A stretch of 64,000 nt of DNA from positions 27,146,093 through 27,210,092 of the forward strand of contig CM067316.1 of NCBI GenBank assembly GCA_034231615.1, in the 5' to 3' direction. The notes beneath the pieces are model-generated. The model was not told where the DNA came from. It saw only the letters and a list, made by a program, of their open reading frames with translations, and did not search any database. Of this stretch, positions 12,140 through 22,564 are shown piece by piece. A program made the position numbers and the translations under genes. This stretch comes from Meghimatium bilineatum (lineage: Eukaryota; Mollusca; Gastropoda; Stylommatophora; Philomycidae). Numbering within the stretch: position 1 is the stretch's first letter; every line of letters starts with the position of its first letter.

Positions 12140-12205
12140 TAGTATATGGTTGCTGGTCCAGTGGTCCAAGGGCTCATGACATTTGACCCAATGCTGCTGT
12201 GTGAC
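12140..12205 (-). repeat. GGTTGG-linked dispersed repeat, copy 1
   Basis: GGTTGCTGGTCCAGTGGTCC then AAGGGCTCATGACATTTGACCC is shared with copies at 18685-18735, 33735-33810 and 37193-37250. Other copies carry a (GGTT)n or (CCAA)n tail; here it joins LINE remnant sequence. Confidence 0.7.
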
Positions 12206-13060
12206 TCGTATATGCTTATCTTTGTAAGCTGTTGTTTTATTCCATACGAAAGTGTAGTCTAGAAAAGAAAATATATAGATGTGTTTTTGCTTCTAAAGTC
12301 CTCTTGTTGGCGTTCTTAAGATGTAAATAGCGTTATTGTTATATTTTCCCTCTGCAAATCTACACAGTTGTTAACTAATTTCTTGTCTTATTTTGGTTTC
12401 TTACTCTTCTCATAATAATTCTCAGAAATATGTTTGTCATTTGTCGCATGAGGCTGATTGTTCGGTGTTCTTCACATGATAACGCCTCTGGCTTCCTTGG
12501 TAGAGGTGTAAAATGGATTCGGTTAATTCATCACTAACCCAAAATGTAACTCAAACTTCGAGAGGAAACTCTTAGTTACTTTCGGGGTATCTGTTACCTC
12601 TAATATGGTAGTGGGTCCTGATATAACCTAATTGGATCAAACAAAACCTCCAAACAAAAAGTAAACTCATTAACTACCTACCCACCTACCGTCTGGCATG
12701 TAGCCTCGGTTGTATATATAATTCAATAATTTTGTAATTAGATCTTTTTGAAAGTCACACAAAGCTTCTAATTTACCTAGCGTTATATTATCTGGATCTG
12801 TGGCTTTGTCGTGCTTTATGTGTCTTAAGTCGTCTCTCACTTTTTCTGTGCGTAGTGGTGATCCCTTGACATTATTTTGTATGTTTATCGCTGGTCAGTT
12901 GTCACCATAAAGTTGATTGATGCATTCTGTCAATGAACTAGTTAAGTTACTTCTGCTCTAATCAACTTCCTATTTATCTACCAACTTGGTAGTATTGAAG
13001 CCATTGAATCGCTTGGAATATCTGGTCACAAGTGGGCAACATTTATACCACAAAATGGGT
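12200..13060 (-). mobile_element. Decayed LINE reverse transcriptase
   Basis: Minus-strand frames read VRDDLRHIKHDKATDPDNIT (near 12800), LITKLLNYIYNRGYMPDG (near 12710), and EEHRTISLMRQMTN followed by LRIIMRRVRNQNK (near 12430). These are the N-terminal RT blocks of a LINE. The region that should continue into the catalytic core ends near 12250. Many stops show it is dead. Confidence 0.75.
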
Positions 13061-13079
13061 GCAGACTTTCATATGTTCG

Positions 13080-13490
13080 CATGTCTGCATATTTGATGGT
13101 GGAACATATCTCTTCTACATACATCCCATCTAAGTAGAGTGCATATTCTCATGCCGTCTACATGCACACTCTGAGCAGAGGGCATATTATCATGCCTTCT
13201 ACATGCACACTCTGAGTATAAGGCATATTCTCATGCAGTCTGCATGCACACTTTGAGCAGAAAACATATTCTCATGCCGTCTACATGCACGCTCTGAGCA
13301 GAGGGCATATTCTCATGCCGTCTACATGCACACTCTGAGCAGAGGGCATATTCTTATGCCGTCTACATGCACACTCTGAGCAGAAAACATATTCTCATGC
13401 CGTCTACATGCACACTCTGAGCAGAGGGCATATTCTCATGCCGTCTACATGCACACTCTGAGCAGAGGGCATATTCTCATACCTCTTCTA
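13080..13490. repeat. 41-bp minisatellite, about ten units
   Basis: The unit starts GAGCAGAGGGCATATTCTCA and continues TGCCGTCTACATGCACACTCT. Copies are highly uniform in the second half, which suggests recent expansion. Confidence 0.93.
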
Positions 13491-13653
13491 AAAGTATGAA
13501 AGAAATATCTGAAATGACTCATATTTTGCATATAGAAAACAAGTTTCCTTTCTCGTAATTCATGGGAATTAAAACAAGCAATCAATAAACCAATTAAGTT
13601 ACTAAATATAGAATTAGGTTTCAACTAAGTGATTCTTGATTCTTCTTGATTAG

Positions 13654-13722
13654 AAACTGGCTTCAGAGCACGCGGGACATTCCCATAAGTGCTACGCCCT
13701 CAGCTCCAGCAGCCATCCCAGT
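13654..13722 (+). CDS. OTOF: Otoferlin-like exon 5: linker before FerA
   Basis: The exon encodes NWLQSTRDIPISATPSAPA and AIPV, a low-complexity linker with no domain. It is accepted because it follows a GATTAG acceptor, precedes a GTATGT donor, and its 69 bases keep the phase-2 frame between exons 4 and 6. Sequence similarity to other otoferlins is weak here, so it could be alternatively spliced; skipping it would keep the frame. Confidence 0.75.
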
Positions 13723-13904
13723 GTATGTAGACTCATAGTTCCGGTCAGGTGTTGATTGTGTGATCTTCGGGACTTTCCAAAAAATTTACTTTTCCTCCCC
13801 TCACCTCTGAATACTTCCATATCTAACATATTAGTGATAGAATAATTAACTCTTTAAATAATGCTTTTTAATTCACAATTCTAACTGGAAATTGTTTTAG
13901 CATG

Positions 13905-14036
13905 CCTGTAAGTTGACAAATCAGGTTACAGTCTAGCAGAGTGCACTACCAAGACAAGAGACAGGAGATGTTGGAGATACGTTGCAGCCAACCTTCGTTG
14001 CGGAGACGGCACTTAATGATGATGATGAAGTTGACA
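13905..14036 (+). mobile_element. LINE 3' tail
   Basis: The + frame reads RRCWRYVAANLRCGDGT, then a stop and a GATGATGATGAAG tail. Other LINE ends in the window (34340, 57990) also stop just before TGAT/GATG-type tails. Confidence 0.55.
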
Positions 14037-14054
14037 AATACGTTTCTTTTTTTC

Positions 14055-14210
14055 TTTCTTTTGTTCTCAAATTCCTACAGATTATTATGATGTAGCTGGG
14101 AGACTGGAATGCATTGTGTCTTGTTTTGCAGCTTGCTGCGATATCTTCGCATTTTTACCTGATACATCTGACATCAGTATAATTTTGAGTCACTGAATTA
14201 GAGGATGGAA
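14055..14210 (+). repeat. Dispersed repeat family A, copy 2
   Basis: It shares GTTCTCAAATTCCTACAGAT, ATTATGATGTAG, GGAATGCATTGTGTC and GCGATATCTTCGCATTT with the other copies. A copy in the opposite orientation follows at 14270. Confidence 0.6.
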
Positions 14211-14269
14211 GAATCATTCTCATATTCTAATTCCGTTGTGCCTCTTATGACATACATGGCAGGTGCTTT

Positions 14270-14465
14270 TCATTGTACCCCTTTCAGGTCCTGGAAACAT
14301 ATGGGCCAGTTTATAGATCCAATCTCTCGCTGATGACGGATGTGTCGTACCATTAGTGCAAATAAAACGGCAAATAAACGAATTTCCATTCTCTGCTGGA
14401 AATCTAGTAGGACCATTGTCCTGCTACAAGAGAGATCCAGCAGGAGTTTGAGAATGAACACTGAA
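14270..14465 (-). repeat. Dispersed repeat family A, inverted copy
   Basis: In reverse it reads CATTCTCAAACTCCTGCTGG, a TCTACTAGATTTCC-like block and GAGAATGGAAA, as at 53490-53680. It ends about 100 bp before exon 6. Confidence 0.6.
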
Positions 14466-14560
14466 GAAGTAGAAGATTCAATCGATGGTAATTGTGTTCA
14501 TTTTATACATGTTACATGTTTAAGAATGTCTTGTCTCCAACCGCGCTTTACGTGTTGCAG

Positions 14561-14726
14561 GTGGGTGAGCACAACACCAGGAGTCAAGCCCATGAGTAGA
14601 GACAGAATCTACTACCATCTGCCCTACTACGAGGATAAGCCATGTGTGTATGTGAAGGAGGCATTTGAAGACCACAGGCGACGAATGTATAACTCAAATA
14701 TTAATGACAAGATCTGCGAAAAATTG
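14561..14726 (+). CDS. OTOF: Otoferlin-like exon 6: start of FerA region
   Basis: With the previous exon it reads VWVSTTPGVKPMSRDRIYY, then HLPYYEDKPCVYVKEAFEDH and RRRMYNSNINDKICEKL. This matches the otoferlin stretch leading into FerA (YFHLPYLERKPCIYIK, RRRLYNANIMD). FerA is a four-helix bundle that binds membranes. The acceptor is GTGTTGCAG; the exon enters in phase 2 and ends in phase 0 before GTAACT. Confidence 0.93.
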
Positions 14727-14885
14727 GTAACTCGGTTTATCTAGCACTACAAATGTTCATTAAGATGTTACTTGTTTATCTATATAACTAAGCAACCAAC
14801 CAACCAACCATCTATATAACTATGCATCTAGTCTCTTTTCGTGATTTTTATGTGAGGCTCCGCAGGATTAAGATCGGTTATCGAA

Positions 14886-15350
14886 TATAAATAACCAAAT
14901 AGTCAGAGGGTGTCCGACAAAGTGGATGGTGCAGTAACCTAATGAACAAATAGTAAAGCAAAATGAGTTAAACAGGTTACTAAACACTTACCTTGCCTAT
15001 TAATAAAACATATTAAAAAAATTATATATAAAAAAACATACAATAAAACTAAACAGGACAATTCTCCACGTATCGGCTCAAATTGATCCTTCAAACAACA
15101 GAAAACGACAAAATAAAAAACAAATGCGTTGCCATCCCTGCGCTATGGAGACTGGGCTTGATGAAATATAGTCATTTATTTTGTTTTTTATTTTGTCGTT
15201 TTCTGTTGTTTGTCTCTTGAAAAAGGTTCAATTTGAGCCGATACGTGGAGAATTGTCCTGTATGTTTTTTTATATATAATTTTTTTATATATTTTTATTA
15301 ATAGGCAAGGTAAGTGTTTTAGTAGCATGTTTAACTCATTTTGCTTTACT
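14886..15350. mobile_element. Fold-back element with 13-bp target duplication
   Basis: Two arms of about 173 bases (14951-15124 and 15180-15350) are near-exact reverse complements: GTAAAGCAAAATGAGTTAAA on the left against TTTAACTCATTTTGCTTTAC on the right. They are separated by a 55-base loop. The element is bounded by identical 13-base copies of ATCGGTTATCGAA at 14873-14885 and 15351-15363, as expected for a target-site duplication. About 65 bases (14886-14950, with TCAGAGGGTGTCCGACAAAG) lie outside the left arm. No ORF is present. A related end occurs at 49065-49120. Confidence 0.85.
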
Positions 15351-15359
15351 ATCGGTTAT

Positions 15360-15740
15360 CGAACTATGGTACGTTTGGTCGCTTGATATGCAGTAGTACT
15401 ATGCCGTGTCAGAATGTTGGTAAATCCTTCATTCGCACCTTCTTCTTGGTCTTCCTTTGTATCTTGCTGCTTACATTATCATGTTTTATTCTCTTGCCTT
15501 TTGCCAGTAAGAGTTCATTCTCATTAGGTGGCCGAACCATTTGAGTATCTGTTTTTCAATATATTTGACTACTGTTGTTGTTTCATCAGTTCATGTAATC
15601 CCCTCATTCCTCACATGATCTCATCTTGTTCTGTTTGCTGCTTGTCTTAGAAATATTTTACACGTAGTAAACTTTCTCTCTTGTTCCTTAATTAGTGTAC
15701 ATGTCTTACAGGTTTATGATCGCTTTTAATTATCATTCAG
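15360..15740 (-). mobile_element. LINE 3' end fragment
   Basis: The minus frame reads VVKYIEKQILKWFGHLMRMN, then QKAREQNMI and KIQRKTKKKV. This is the conserved tail after a LINE RT. The fold-back element inserted at its 3' side. A related piece lies at 48100-48320. Confidence 0.65.
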
Positions 15741-15756
15741 AAAAACGTTTAAAGTA

Positions 15757-15900
15757 GAGGTAGGCAACCATTTTGGGTTGATGGGTCAGATTAAGCATTC
15801 CTAGCATCATGGGGCCAGAAAGCTATATTTAGTCAATTGAAGTTTCAAGTTGTGTTTCTTTAGCGGGAGGGGAAGGGGGGCGGGGAATGTATGTCAGACT
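15757..15900 (+). mobile_element. hAT-like end fragment
   Basis: GAGGTAGGCAACCATTTTGG followed by GGGGCCAGAAAG is similar in design to 40420-40460 (GTTGGGCAACCATTTTGTG) and 20636. Such ends are typical of hAT MITEs; the other end is not identified. Confidence 0.4.
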
Positions 15901-15954
15901 CATCAACCTTTCATGCCAGTAGTAATGACAGGATGGATTTGGATAGCGCCGTCT

Positions 15955-16105
15955 TCTTTTGTTTCGTTTGCTCTGTGATAACCAACACAAAAGTTCGTGT
16001 GATTTCCGCCGGGGAACGTGAAGTACGATGTGCTGCCGGATACAAAGGAGAGCTGAGTTATTTTGCGCCATCCAGTACAGCACATCCGTTTTCGGCATGC
16101 TTTTG
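15955..16105 (+). repeat. Dispersed repeat family B, copy 1
   Basis: It shares ATAACCAACACAAAAGTTCG, TGTGATTTCCG, GAGCTG-GTTAT and CAGCACATCCGTTTTCGGCA with a copy at 36485-36610. The family is unnamed. Confidence 0.7.
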
Positions 16106-16955
16106 TTTCATGTGAGCTACCCTTACATGTGACGGCCTTCCTATTTGTCGCCAGGTAAACATGTGAGTATCTGCTCTTTGCTGTGGCGCTTTATCATCAT
16201 TGAACCATTAATAGTATCAGACAAAAACGTGCTCTTGGGTCGCAAGGAGACGGTGAGGAATTTAGAATTGGGTCGACTACGTCTATCTTGTACGAGGTGT
16301 TTTCGCTGTTAGTGAACTTGTCTCTCGTAATTAGAGGTCATTTCCGCTTGTGTTCTCGTGCACTGGCACTTATCTCACCGTGAGCCTATGCCAGTATAAA
16401 TAATTGCTCAAACAGCAGAGTTTAACTAGTATTGGTTCGCCTTCTTGACCGAGGTTTTGTTCACCGACATTGTGCACCAAGTGTGAGCTTCTTCCCACTT
16501 TTTCTTCGTGTCATGCTGTAGGTCGCATGCTGAACAACTTTGACATCGTAGTTGCATTAGATGTCCCCTTGTGAAACGCTGCACATCAGACGCTTTGCTT
16601 TATCTAGAGGCATTATTTATGTACTCTAGGCACCGTTACATCATTGCGATATCTACATAAATCGGGACATGGACATTTTACATCCTGTATAATTCATCTG
16701 TATCCAGCTATCACAGCCGGAATGCCTTGCATTACTGCGGTGCCGTTTGTTGTGCCGATTGAGATGTGTCGGAGATATTGATTGTCTTTGTGCAGTCAGT
16801 TGTCATTCAATAAATAGTTTCCACGATCCCTAAAAGTGTTAGCCAGAAACATCACACGAGCCGCGGTGTGTTTGTTTCCAGGATGCACCACGATGAGGTA
16901 TTTTTAGGATCTTATTTATTTGCACACCCTGCGAATCATACAAGAGCAATTGGAA
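16106..16955. other. Intronic sequence, nothing recognised
   Basis: This stretch looks less AT-rich than its neighbours but holds no ferlin peptide, RT motif or array that was recognised. Confidence 0.45.
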
Positions 16956-17505
16956 ACCTGTTGTACCCCATTGCAGTGTATGCCAACCTGTTGCACCCCA
17001 TAGCAGTTTAAGCCGACCTGTTGCACCCCATGGCAGTTTAAGCCGACCTGTTGCACCCCATGGCAGTTTATGCCAACCTGTTGCACCCCATAGCAGTTTA
17101 AGCGGACCTGTTGCACCCCATGGCAGTTTAAGCCGACCTGTTGCACCCCATGGCAGTTTAAGCCGACCTGTTGCACCCCATGGCAGTTTATGCCAACCTG
17201 TTGCACCCCATAGCAGTTTAAGCCGACCTGTTGCACCCCATGGCAGTTTAAGCCGACCTGTTGCACCCCATGGCAGTGTATGCCAACCTGTTGCACCCCA
17301 TAGCAGTTTAAGCCGACCTGTTGCACCCCATGGCAGTTTATGCCAACCTGTTGCACCCCATGGCAGTGTATGCCAACCTGTTTCACCCCATGGCAGTTTA
17401 TGCCAACCTGTTGCACCCCATGGCAGTGTATGCCAACCTGTTGTCCCCCATGGCAGTGTATGCTAACCTATTGAACCCCATGGCAGAGTATGCCAACCTG
17501 TTAAA
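16956..17505. repeat. 30-bp minisatellite, about 18 units
   Basis: The unit is GTTGCACCCCATGGCAGTTT plus AAGCCGACCT or ATGCCAACCT. Its length is divisible by three, so an open minus frame (QQVGLNCHGV repeats) and open + frames (HPMAVYANLL repeats) are artefacts of the repeat. Confidence 0.94.
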
Positions 17506-18190
17506 TCATCTTTACGTACTAGTAATATTGACAACACAGATTATCCCAGAGTGCCTTATTTTGCATATCCTGCCTAAAGGGCATTCTCCGTACCTCCTTC
17601 TTAGCTTCTATTTCCACATTCCTTCTTTTGCGTACTTTTTCTATTATTTCTCTGCATTTTCTGTCTTCTTTTATTTCTTATGCTTTTTTTTCCTTCTTCC
17701 TCCATTTTCATTATACTTTTCTTTCCAACTTTTCCTTCCTCCTGCATATTCATGAAAAAATTGAACTGCCGAATACAAGAAACATTCTTGTAGCATTACT
17801 CTAACCTCATTTGATTTTTGTCTATTGATGGTGCATTGGGTGCGTACAATTCAAACGAGCTCCGCTATTATAACTAAACAGGATTGTGCTCTTTCTCATC
17901 AAATACAAATGGGATTCGTCGTTAATGTCATCCCATTGTATTTATTGTATTGTTTGTGTATATTTCTAGTTCGGGGTTGTTTCTTGGTAGAGGTCCCTAT
18001 TGGACCATAATGTGGAAAAGTTCTTGTCCCTTTGTTTTGTTCTTGTTTCTTTTTCATCGACATTACTTTACATTTTGTATTTCTGCTATTTTACAGTTAT
18101 ATTATTAATTAATGACAACAATACATTATCATTGCTGTTATCGCATCTTTTTTATTCATGTTATAGTTAATTATTCGTCATATCAGCATG
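17506..18190. other. Intronic sequence, nothing recognised
   Basis: Pyrimidine-rich sequence at 17580-17750, otherwise ordinary intron with no supported gene. Confidence 0.45.
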
Positions 18191-18194
18191 ACAC

Positions 18195-18410
18195 TCTGAA
18201 TACGTCTATAGGTGCTCTGTCTATGGGCGCGCCTATAGGTGCTCTGTCTATGGACGCGCCTATAGGTGCTCTGTCTATGGACGCGCCTATAGGTGCTCTG
18301 TCTATGTCCACCTCTATAGGTGCTCCGTCTATGGACACTTCTACACGTGTTCCGTCTATGTCCACATCTATATCTGTTCTGTCTATAGACACGCCTATAT
18401 TTGCTTCCAT
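18195..18410. repeat. 27-bp minisatellite, eight units
   Basis: The unit is GGTGCTCTGTCTATGGACGC plus GCCTATA. The open frames on both strands follow from the in-phase unit length. Confidence 0.92.
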
Positions 18411-18462
18411 CTCCTATTCGGTATGCACAAAAAATGCACAAGATCTCAAGTAAGAAAGATCT

Positions 18463-18540
18463 CACGACTCGTTATCGAACTCGTCGACTCCTGAACGTAA
18501 GACACATGATTTAACCCTTAGGCCACGAATGAGAAAATAA
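18463..18540 (-). repeat. tRNA-derived SINE fragment
   Basis: On the minus strand TGGCCTAAGGGTTAAAT resembles an RNA polymerase III A box, and GAGTCGACGAGTTCGATAAC contains a B-box-like GTTCGAT about 40 bases on. The flanks do not fold as a full tRNA, so a SINE head is more likely than a tRNA gene. Confidence 0.5.
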
Positions 18541-18684
18541 GGTGTAGCAGGTAAGATACTGGTTGGAGCTCTTTATTTTATGATTTATCATGATATTAAT
18601 TCCCTCCAGGGCCAGATAAATGGAACACATTATATGGAACAAAACAACAGCTCACAAACACATGCATATATCACAAAATGGCAT

Positions 18685-18856
18685 TGGGTCAAAGGGCATG
18701 AGCCCATGGACCGCTGGATCAGCAACCAACCAACCAACCAACCAAGCAACCAACCAACCAACCAACCAACCAACCAACCAACCAACCAAGCAACCAACCA
18801 ACCAACCAACCAACCAAGCAACCAACCAACCAACCAACCAACCAACCAACCAACCA
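18685..18856 (+). repeat. GGTTGG-linked dispersed repeat with (CCAA)n tail
   Basis: GGTCAAAGGGCATGAGCCCA, then TGGACCGCTGGATCAGCAACC, leads straight into about 34 CCAA-type units (18721-18856) broken by a few AAGC. The same unique head occurs at 12140 (inverted), 33735 (inverted) and 37193. Confidence 0.85.
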
Positions 18857-19174
18857 TCATGATATTAAAGGTGGTCAACTATTCATAGTTATGGTAGTTG
18901 TGACTGTAGGTTGTCATCATCATACACCGGTCTAGTCTGTGGGTGTTCTGATCCTTGTCTCAATAACATCATTAGTACGTGGCAGCTGAGAGTTCCAGTT
19001 CGCTGTTGATCCAAGTCTTTTGTCATTGTGTTTCTCTTTGTGTTCCTATATTTACACCAATCTCACGCAGTCAAGCAGAATATTATCATTATAAATATAT
19101 TTTTTAATATCATAAAACATTGTTCGTATTTATATCAAGCATTTTCTCTTGGTTTGTCTTGTCATACCCATGTG

Positions 19175-19400
19175 TGCCGCTAGGTGTCATGGGGAGCCGT
19201 AGTCTTTCTTTTTTCAAACTGTGGGGCCGCTGTCATAGTGGCGACTTGGTGCTCTAGTATTTGTCTGATGTCATCTATCGATCTTCATCTGGGTCTTCCT
19301 CTGTTTTTATTTTCAGATGATCTTCTATTGCTGGAAGACTATCGATGGAATACGATCTGGCTTAATTCTGATTAGATTGCCGAACAATTTGATCTTTTTT
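19175..19400 (-). mobile_element. LINE 3' tail fragment
   Basis: The minus frame includes NRGRPR, RSIDDIRQILEHQVATM and QFEKRKTTAPHDT, resembling the RPRRRW-IDDI tail of LINEs. The best evidence is the RGRP..DDI spacing. Confidence 0.5.
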
Positions 19401-19564
19401 GTGTCTATGTATTCTTGGCGAGATATTTTTGTTTTATCAGTTTTCTTATAAAATCATTCGACCTCTTTTTGTTACCATCAGTGCTGTTCTCAGGCATTTC
19501 ATTTCGTATACAGCGAGTTTTTGTTTATGTATCAAATGTAGTCCACCAATAATGTTTTTGTGCA

Positions 19565-19945
19565 CCTTTCTGTATGTTAGGTTTAATGTTTGAGCATCGT
19601 GTTGTTTGTTAGATTCAATGTTTGAGCATCGCGTTGTTTGTTAGATTCAATGTTTTTGTGCACGTTGTTGTTTGTTAGATTCAAATTTTTCGTGCACCTT
19701 TTTGTATGTTAGGTTTAATCGTTGAGCACCCTGTGGGATGATAGGTTTAATGCTTCAGCATCCTTTTGTATGTTAGGTTTAATGTTTGAGCACCATGTTG
19801 TATGTTAGGTTTAATGTTTGAGCACCATGTTGTATGTTAGGTTTAATGTTTGAGCACCATGTTGTATGTTAGGTTTAATGTTTGAGCACCCTTTTGTATG
19901 ATAGGTTTAATTTTTGAGCATCCTGTGGGATGTTAGGTTTATCAC
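19565..19945. repeat. 32-bp minisatellite ending 30 bp before an exon
   Basis: The unit is GTATGTTAGGTTTAATGTTT plus GAGCACCATGTT. About 11 copies run almost to the acceptor of exon 7. Confidence 0.92.
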
Positions 19946-19978
19946 AGTTCTATTGATAACTGTTTTTTGTATTAACAG

Positions 19979-20176
19979 GAAGAGGGCCTCAGGGAAGTTC
20001 AGCTGATGATTGAAGAAGAGCAACTATTTCCCGAGCAGAGACTGAGGGTGGTGTTTGAGGAACTAGGTCAAGGCTGCGCGAAGTTTGTGACACTTGTGAA
20101 AGGGACCGGTGGTGGTACTGCGGCGGGTAAAACTAAACTGGACAAGGAAAGACACAAATTACTGGTTCGGGAAATG
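19979..20176 (+). CDS. OTOF: Otoferlin-like exon 7: FerA helical region
   Basis: It continues the previous exon as KL-EEGLREVQLMIEEEQLFP, then EQRLRVVFEELGQGCAKFV and TKLDKERHKLLVREM. The charge pattern and the EEGL-DVQ-MI and R-RGVLEEL-CGC positions match otoferlin FerA. The glycine-rich KGTGGGTAAGK loop is variable in the family. Phase 0 at both ends; acceptor TATTAACAG, donor GTGAGA. Confidence 0.93.
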
Positions 20177-20229
20177 GTGAGAACAATATTGATTTATAAA
20201 TTGGACTCCTAGTTAATATGTCCAACTTC

Positions 20230-20600
20230 ATTGAGTGATTATAAGATGAACTGGCATCATGGGAACTCTGGAAACATGTACTAGTTCTTGTTTTCTTTCA
20301 GAACAATAAAAGGTGTTCCATAAATACTCATCTCGCGGGTCCTTCTGCCAACTAGGTATGTTTATTGTAATAAGCTCAGTGTACCAGTCAGTTGTTGGTT
20401 GTATGTTCATCAGATCTTTTCAGCGAGGACTGACGGTTTTTGTGCAGTTATTACCTGAATAATAATCCAGATAGAATTTAGTTTTTCTGCAGTTGCTCCT
20501 TTCTTATGAGTTTTTCTATCATGCACAGTTTCCTCTAATAGTCTGATAGTATCACAAAGTGATACTGTTTTAGTAGACGACGAAGCCACACCCACAAGCT
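20230..20600 (-). mobile_element. LINE C-terminal fragment
   Basis: TAAGCTCAGTGTACCAGTCA then GTTGTTGGTT and TCATCAGATCTTTTC is a diverged copy of 59235-59300. On the minus strand it gives QQLTGTLSLL against QQLTGALSLYTF there. It is the end of an RNase H-bearing LINE. Confidence 0.6.
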
Positions 20601-20635
20601 ATTTTTAAATCTTAATTGAACCAACTGTGTAGATC

Positions 20636-20760
20636 AGGGGTGCTCAACCTTATCAGACGGCAAGTTCCGCCCACTTGTAATACTGAGTGCGCAAGAGACT
20701 TGTATCAATCATATCATCATCAAACTCATAACCCTTCAGGGTCGTAGGCGTGCCACTCTG
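20636..20760. mobile_element. hAT-like end and LINE tail debris
   Basis: CAGGGGTGCTCAACCTTATC resembles a hAT MITE end. The following CATATCATCATCAAACTCAT with CCTTCAGGGTCGTAGGCGTG reads on the minus strand as a LINE-type end with a TGATGA tail. Confidence 0.4.
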
Positions 20761-21089
20761 CAAACACAAACATAAACAACAAATATTTAGCCGTGACTCT
20801 CTGTTATCAGTTCCTTGTTTGAGTGTGGAGAATCTTAATCCTGTCCATTATTTAATATTGTCATTCCTTGCTTTTCTCCGTCCATTATTTAATATTGTCA
20901 TTCCTTGCTTTTCTCTGTTCCATTTTCTTCTTCAACCCTCTACTGTTCCCTGCAACATTTTTTGGAAAAATAATCGTGCCTCATTTACAGAGATGTGCTT
21001 GTTGGCCTGCTGAGTGTGTATTTTGCTTCTCACGTATATGTTGGTTATGCGCTCTGTATAATGATATTTCAAGAACATATATTATGAGA

Positions 21090-21760
21090 ATCAGGTGTCA
21101 CGTGACGTATTCTCTCCATAACGTTGTCTTCTCAATTAACTCCCTGAACCCTTCTCAGACTTAGGCCATGCAGCTTGCATTTTACAAGGACGTATTCATG
21201 TTATCTTTAATGTTAATCCATCGTCTTCTTGATCTGCTCTTTTTCCTCTTCCCATGTGCTCTGCCCTCCATTCTTTGTCTTTCTAAACAGTTATATCTCT
21301 TATATGATCAAACAGGTGTAGTTATAATTATGCTATTGTATTTAGTAACCAACACTCAGGAATATTAAATGTGTTTATAATATCTGAGTTCCCTCGGTCT
21401 TTCTTTTTTCCTTCCGTGATATTCTAAATGTCTTTCTGTAGTATTTCATCTCAAATGTGTTGATCTTCACTGCCACTTATTTACTAAAGGTCCATGTTTC
21501 ACAGCTGTATGTTGCAACCGGAAAAATACAAGTTCTTAACATTAGCAATTTTTTTAATATTTTGTTGTTTTTCCATATGTTTTTCAATTGCTATTTTACA
21601 ATATTCCATACCAGTATCTAATCTCCTGCATTGCTGATGTTTGCTCCTAACTATTTGAACTTATCCACTCACTCGATCTTGAAATTGTCTATTCTGATGT
21701 TTGGGTGTTGTTATATCTGTTGACATGATTGTTTTATTGGCGCGCGTTTAAATATAAGTT
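21090..21760 (-). mobile_element. LINE RT C-terminal fragment
   Basis: Minus-strand frames read LRTCIFPVATYSCETWTFSK, then INTFEMKYYRKTFRIS. The 3' end is GAATACGTCACGTGACAC. The same end (GAATAYGTCAC) closes the pieces at 38300, 42510 and 61700, so these belong to one family. Confidence 0.75.
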
Positions 21761-21799
21761 TTGTGAATTGTTGTATTTCTTTGTGTTCTTGATTAGTTG

Positions 21800-22285
21800 T
21801 TCCAATACCTTTATATCATTTGAAATAAGATTAGTTCTTGCAATACCTTTATATCATTTGAAAGAAGATTAGTTCTTGCAATACCTTTATATCATTTGAA
21901 AGAAGATTAGTTCTTGCAATACCTTTATATGATTTGAAAGAAGATTAGTTCTTGCAATACCTTTATATGATTTGAAAGAAGATTAGTTCTTACAATACCT
22001 TCATATCATTTGAAAGAAAATTAGTTCTTGCAATACCTTTATATCATTTGAAAGAAAATTAGTTCTTGCAATACCTTTATATCATTTGAAAGAAAATTAG
22101 TTCTTGCAATACCTTTATATCATTTTAAAGAAAATTAGTTGTTGCAATACCTTCATATCATTTGAAAGAAAATTAGTTGCTGCAATACCTTTATATCATT
22201 TGAAAGAAAATTAGTTGTTTTAATACCTTTATATCATTTGAAAGAAAATTAGTTCTTGCAATACCTTTATATCATTTGAAAGAAT
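21800..22285. repeat. 38-bp minisatellite, about 12 units
   Basis: The unit is ATTAGTTCTTGCAATACCTT plus TATATCATTTGAAAGAAG. Two subtypes (ending GAAG early, AAAA late) are grouped, indicating local homogenisation. Confidence 0.93.
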
Positions 22286-22564
22286 CCATAATATATAATA
22301 TGATGAAAGAGAACATGAAAGGGAACGTGAGAACTGACCATATAACTTTAATCAATTCACCATTGACACCCCATCCCGGTACCCTTCCTCTATTATCCTG
22401 GATAGTAATATTATTTATTTCAGTTCGTAAAACAAAGTTTGAATTATAAACACAACACACGATCGGGAGAACTTTTAAATTCGCAACGCGAGAGCATCAC
22501 GTGTCCTTATGTGCTCGTGAACAACTGGTGGAGAATGTCTGGTGTAAAAGATATTGTTGTGTGA

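Noticed and set aside
16916-17416. 166-codon minus frame of QQVGLNCHGV repeats
   Set aside because: It is produced by an in-phase 30-bp minisatellite; both strands are open for the same reason.
18463-18540. Functional tRNA gene
   Set aside because: A- and B-box-like motifs exist, but the acceptor and anticodon arms do not pair. A SINE head is more likely.
18580-18888. NQPT-repeat protein on either strand
   Set aside because: It is the (CCAA)n tail of a dispersed repeat read in three frames.
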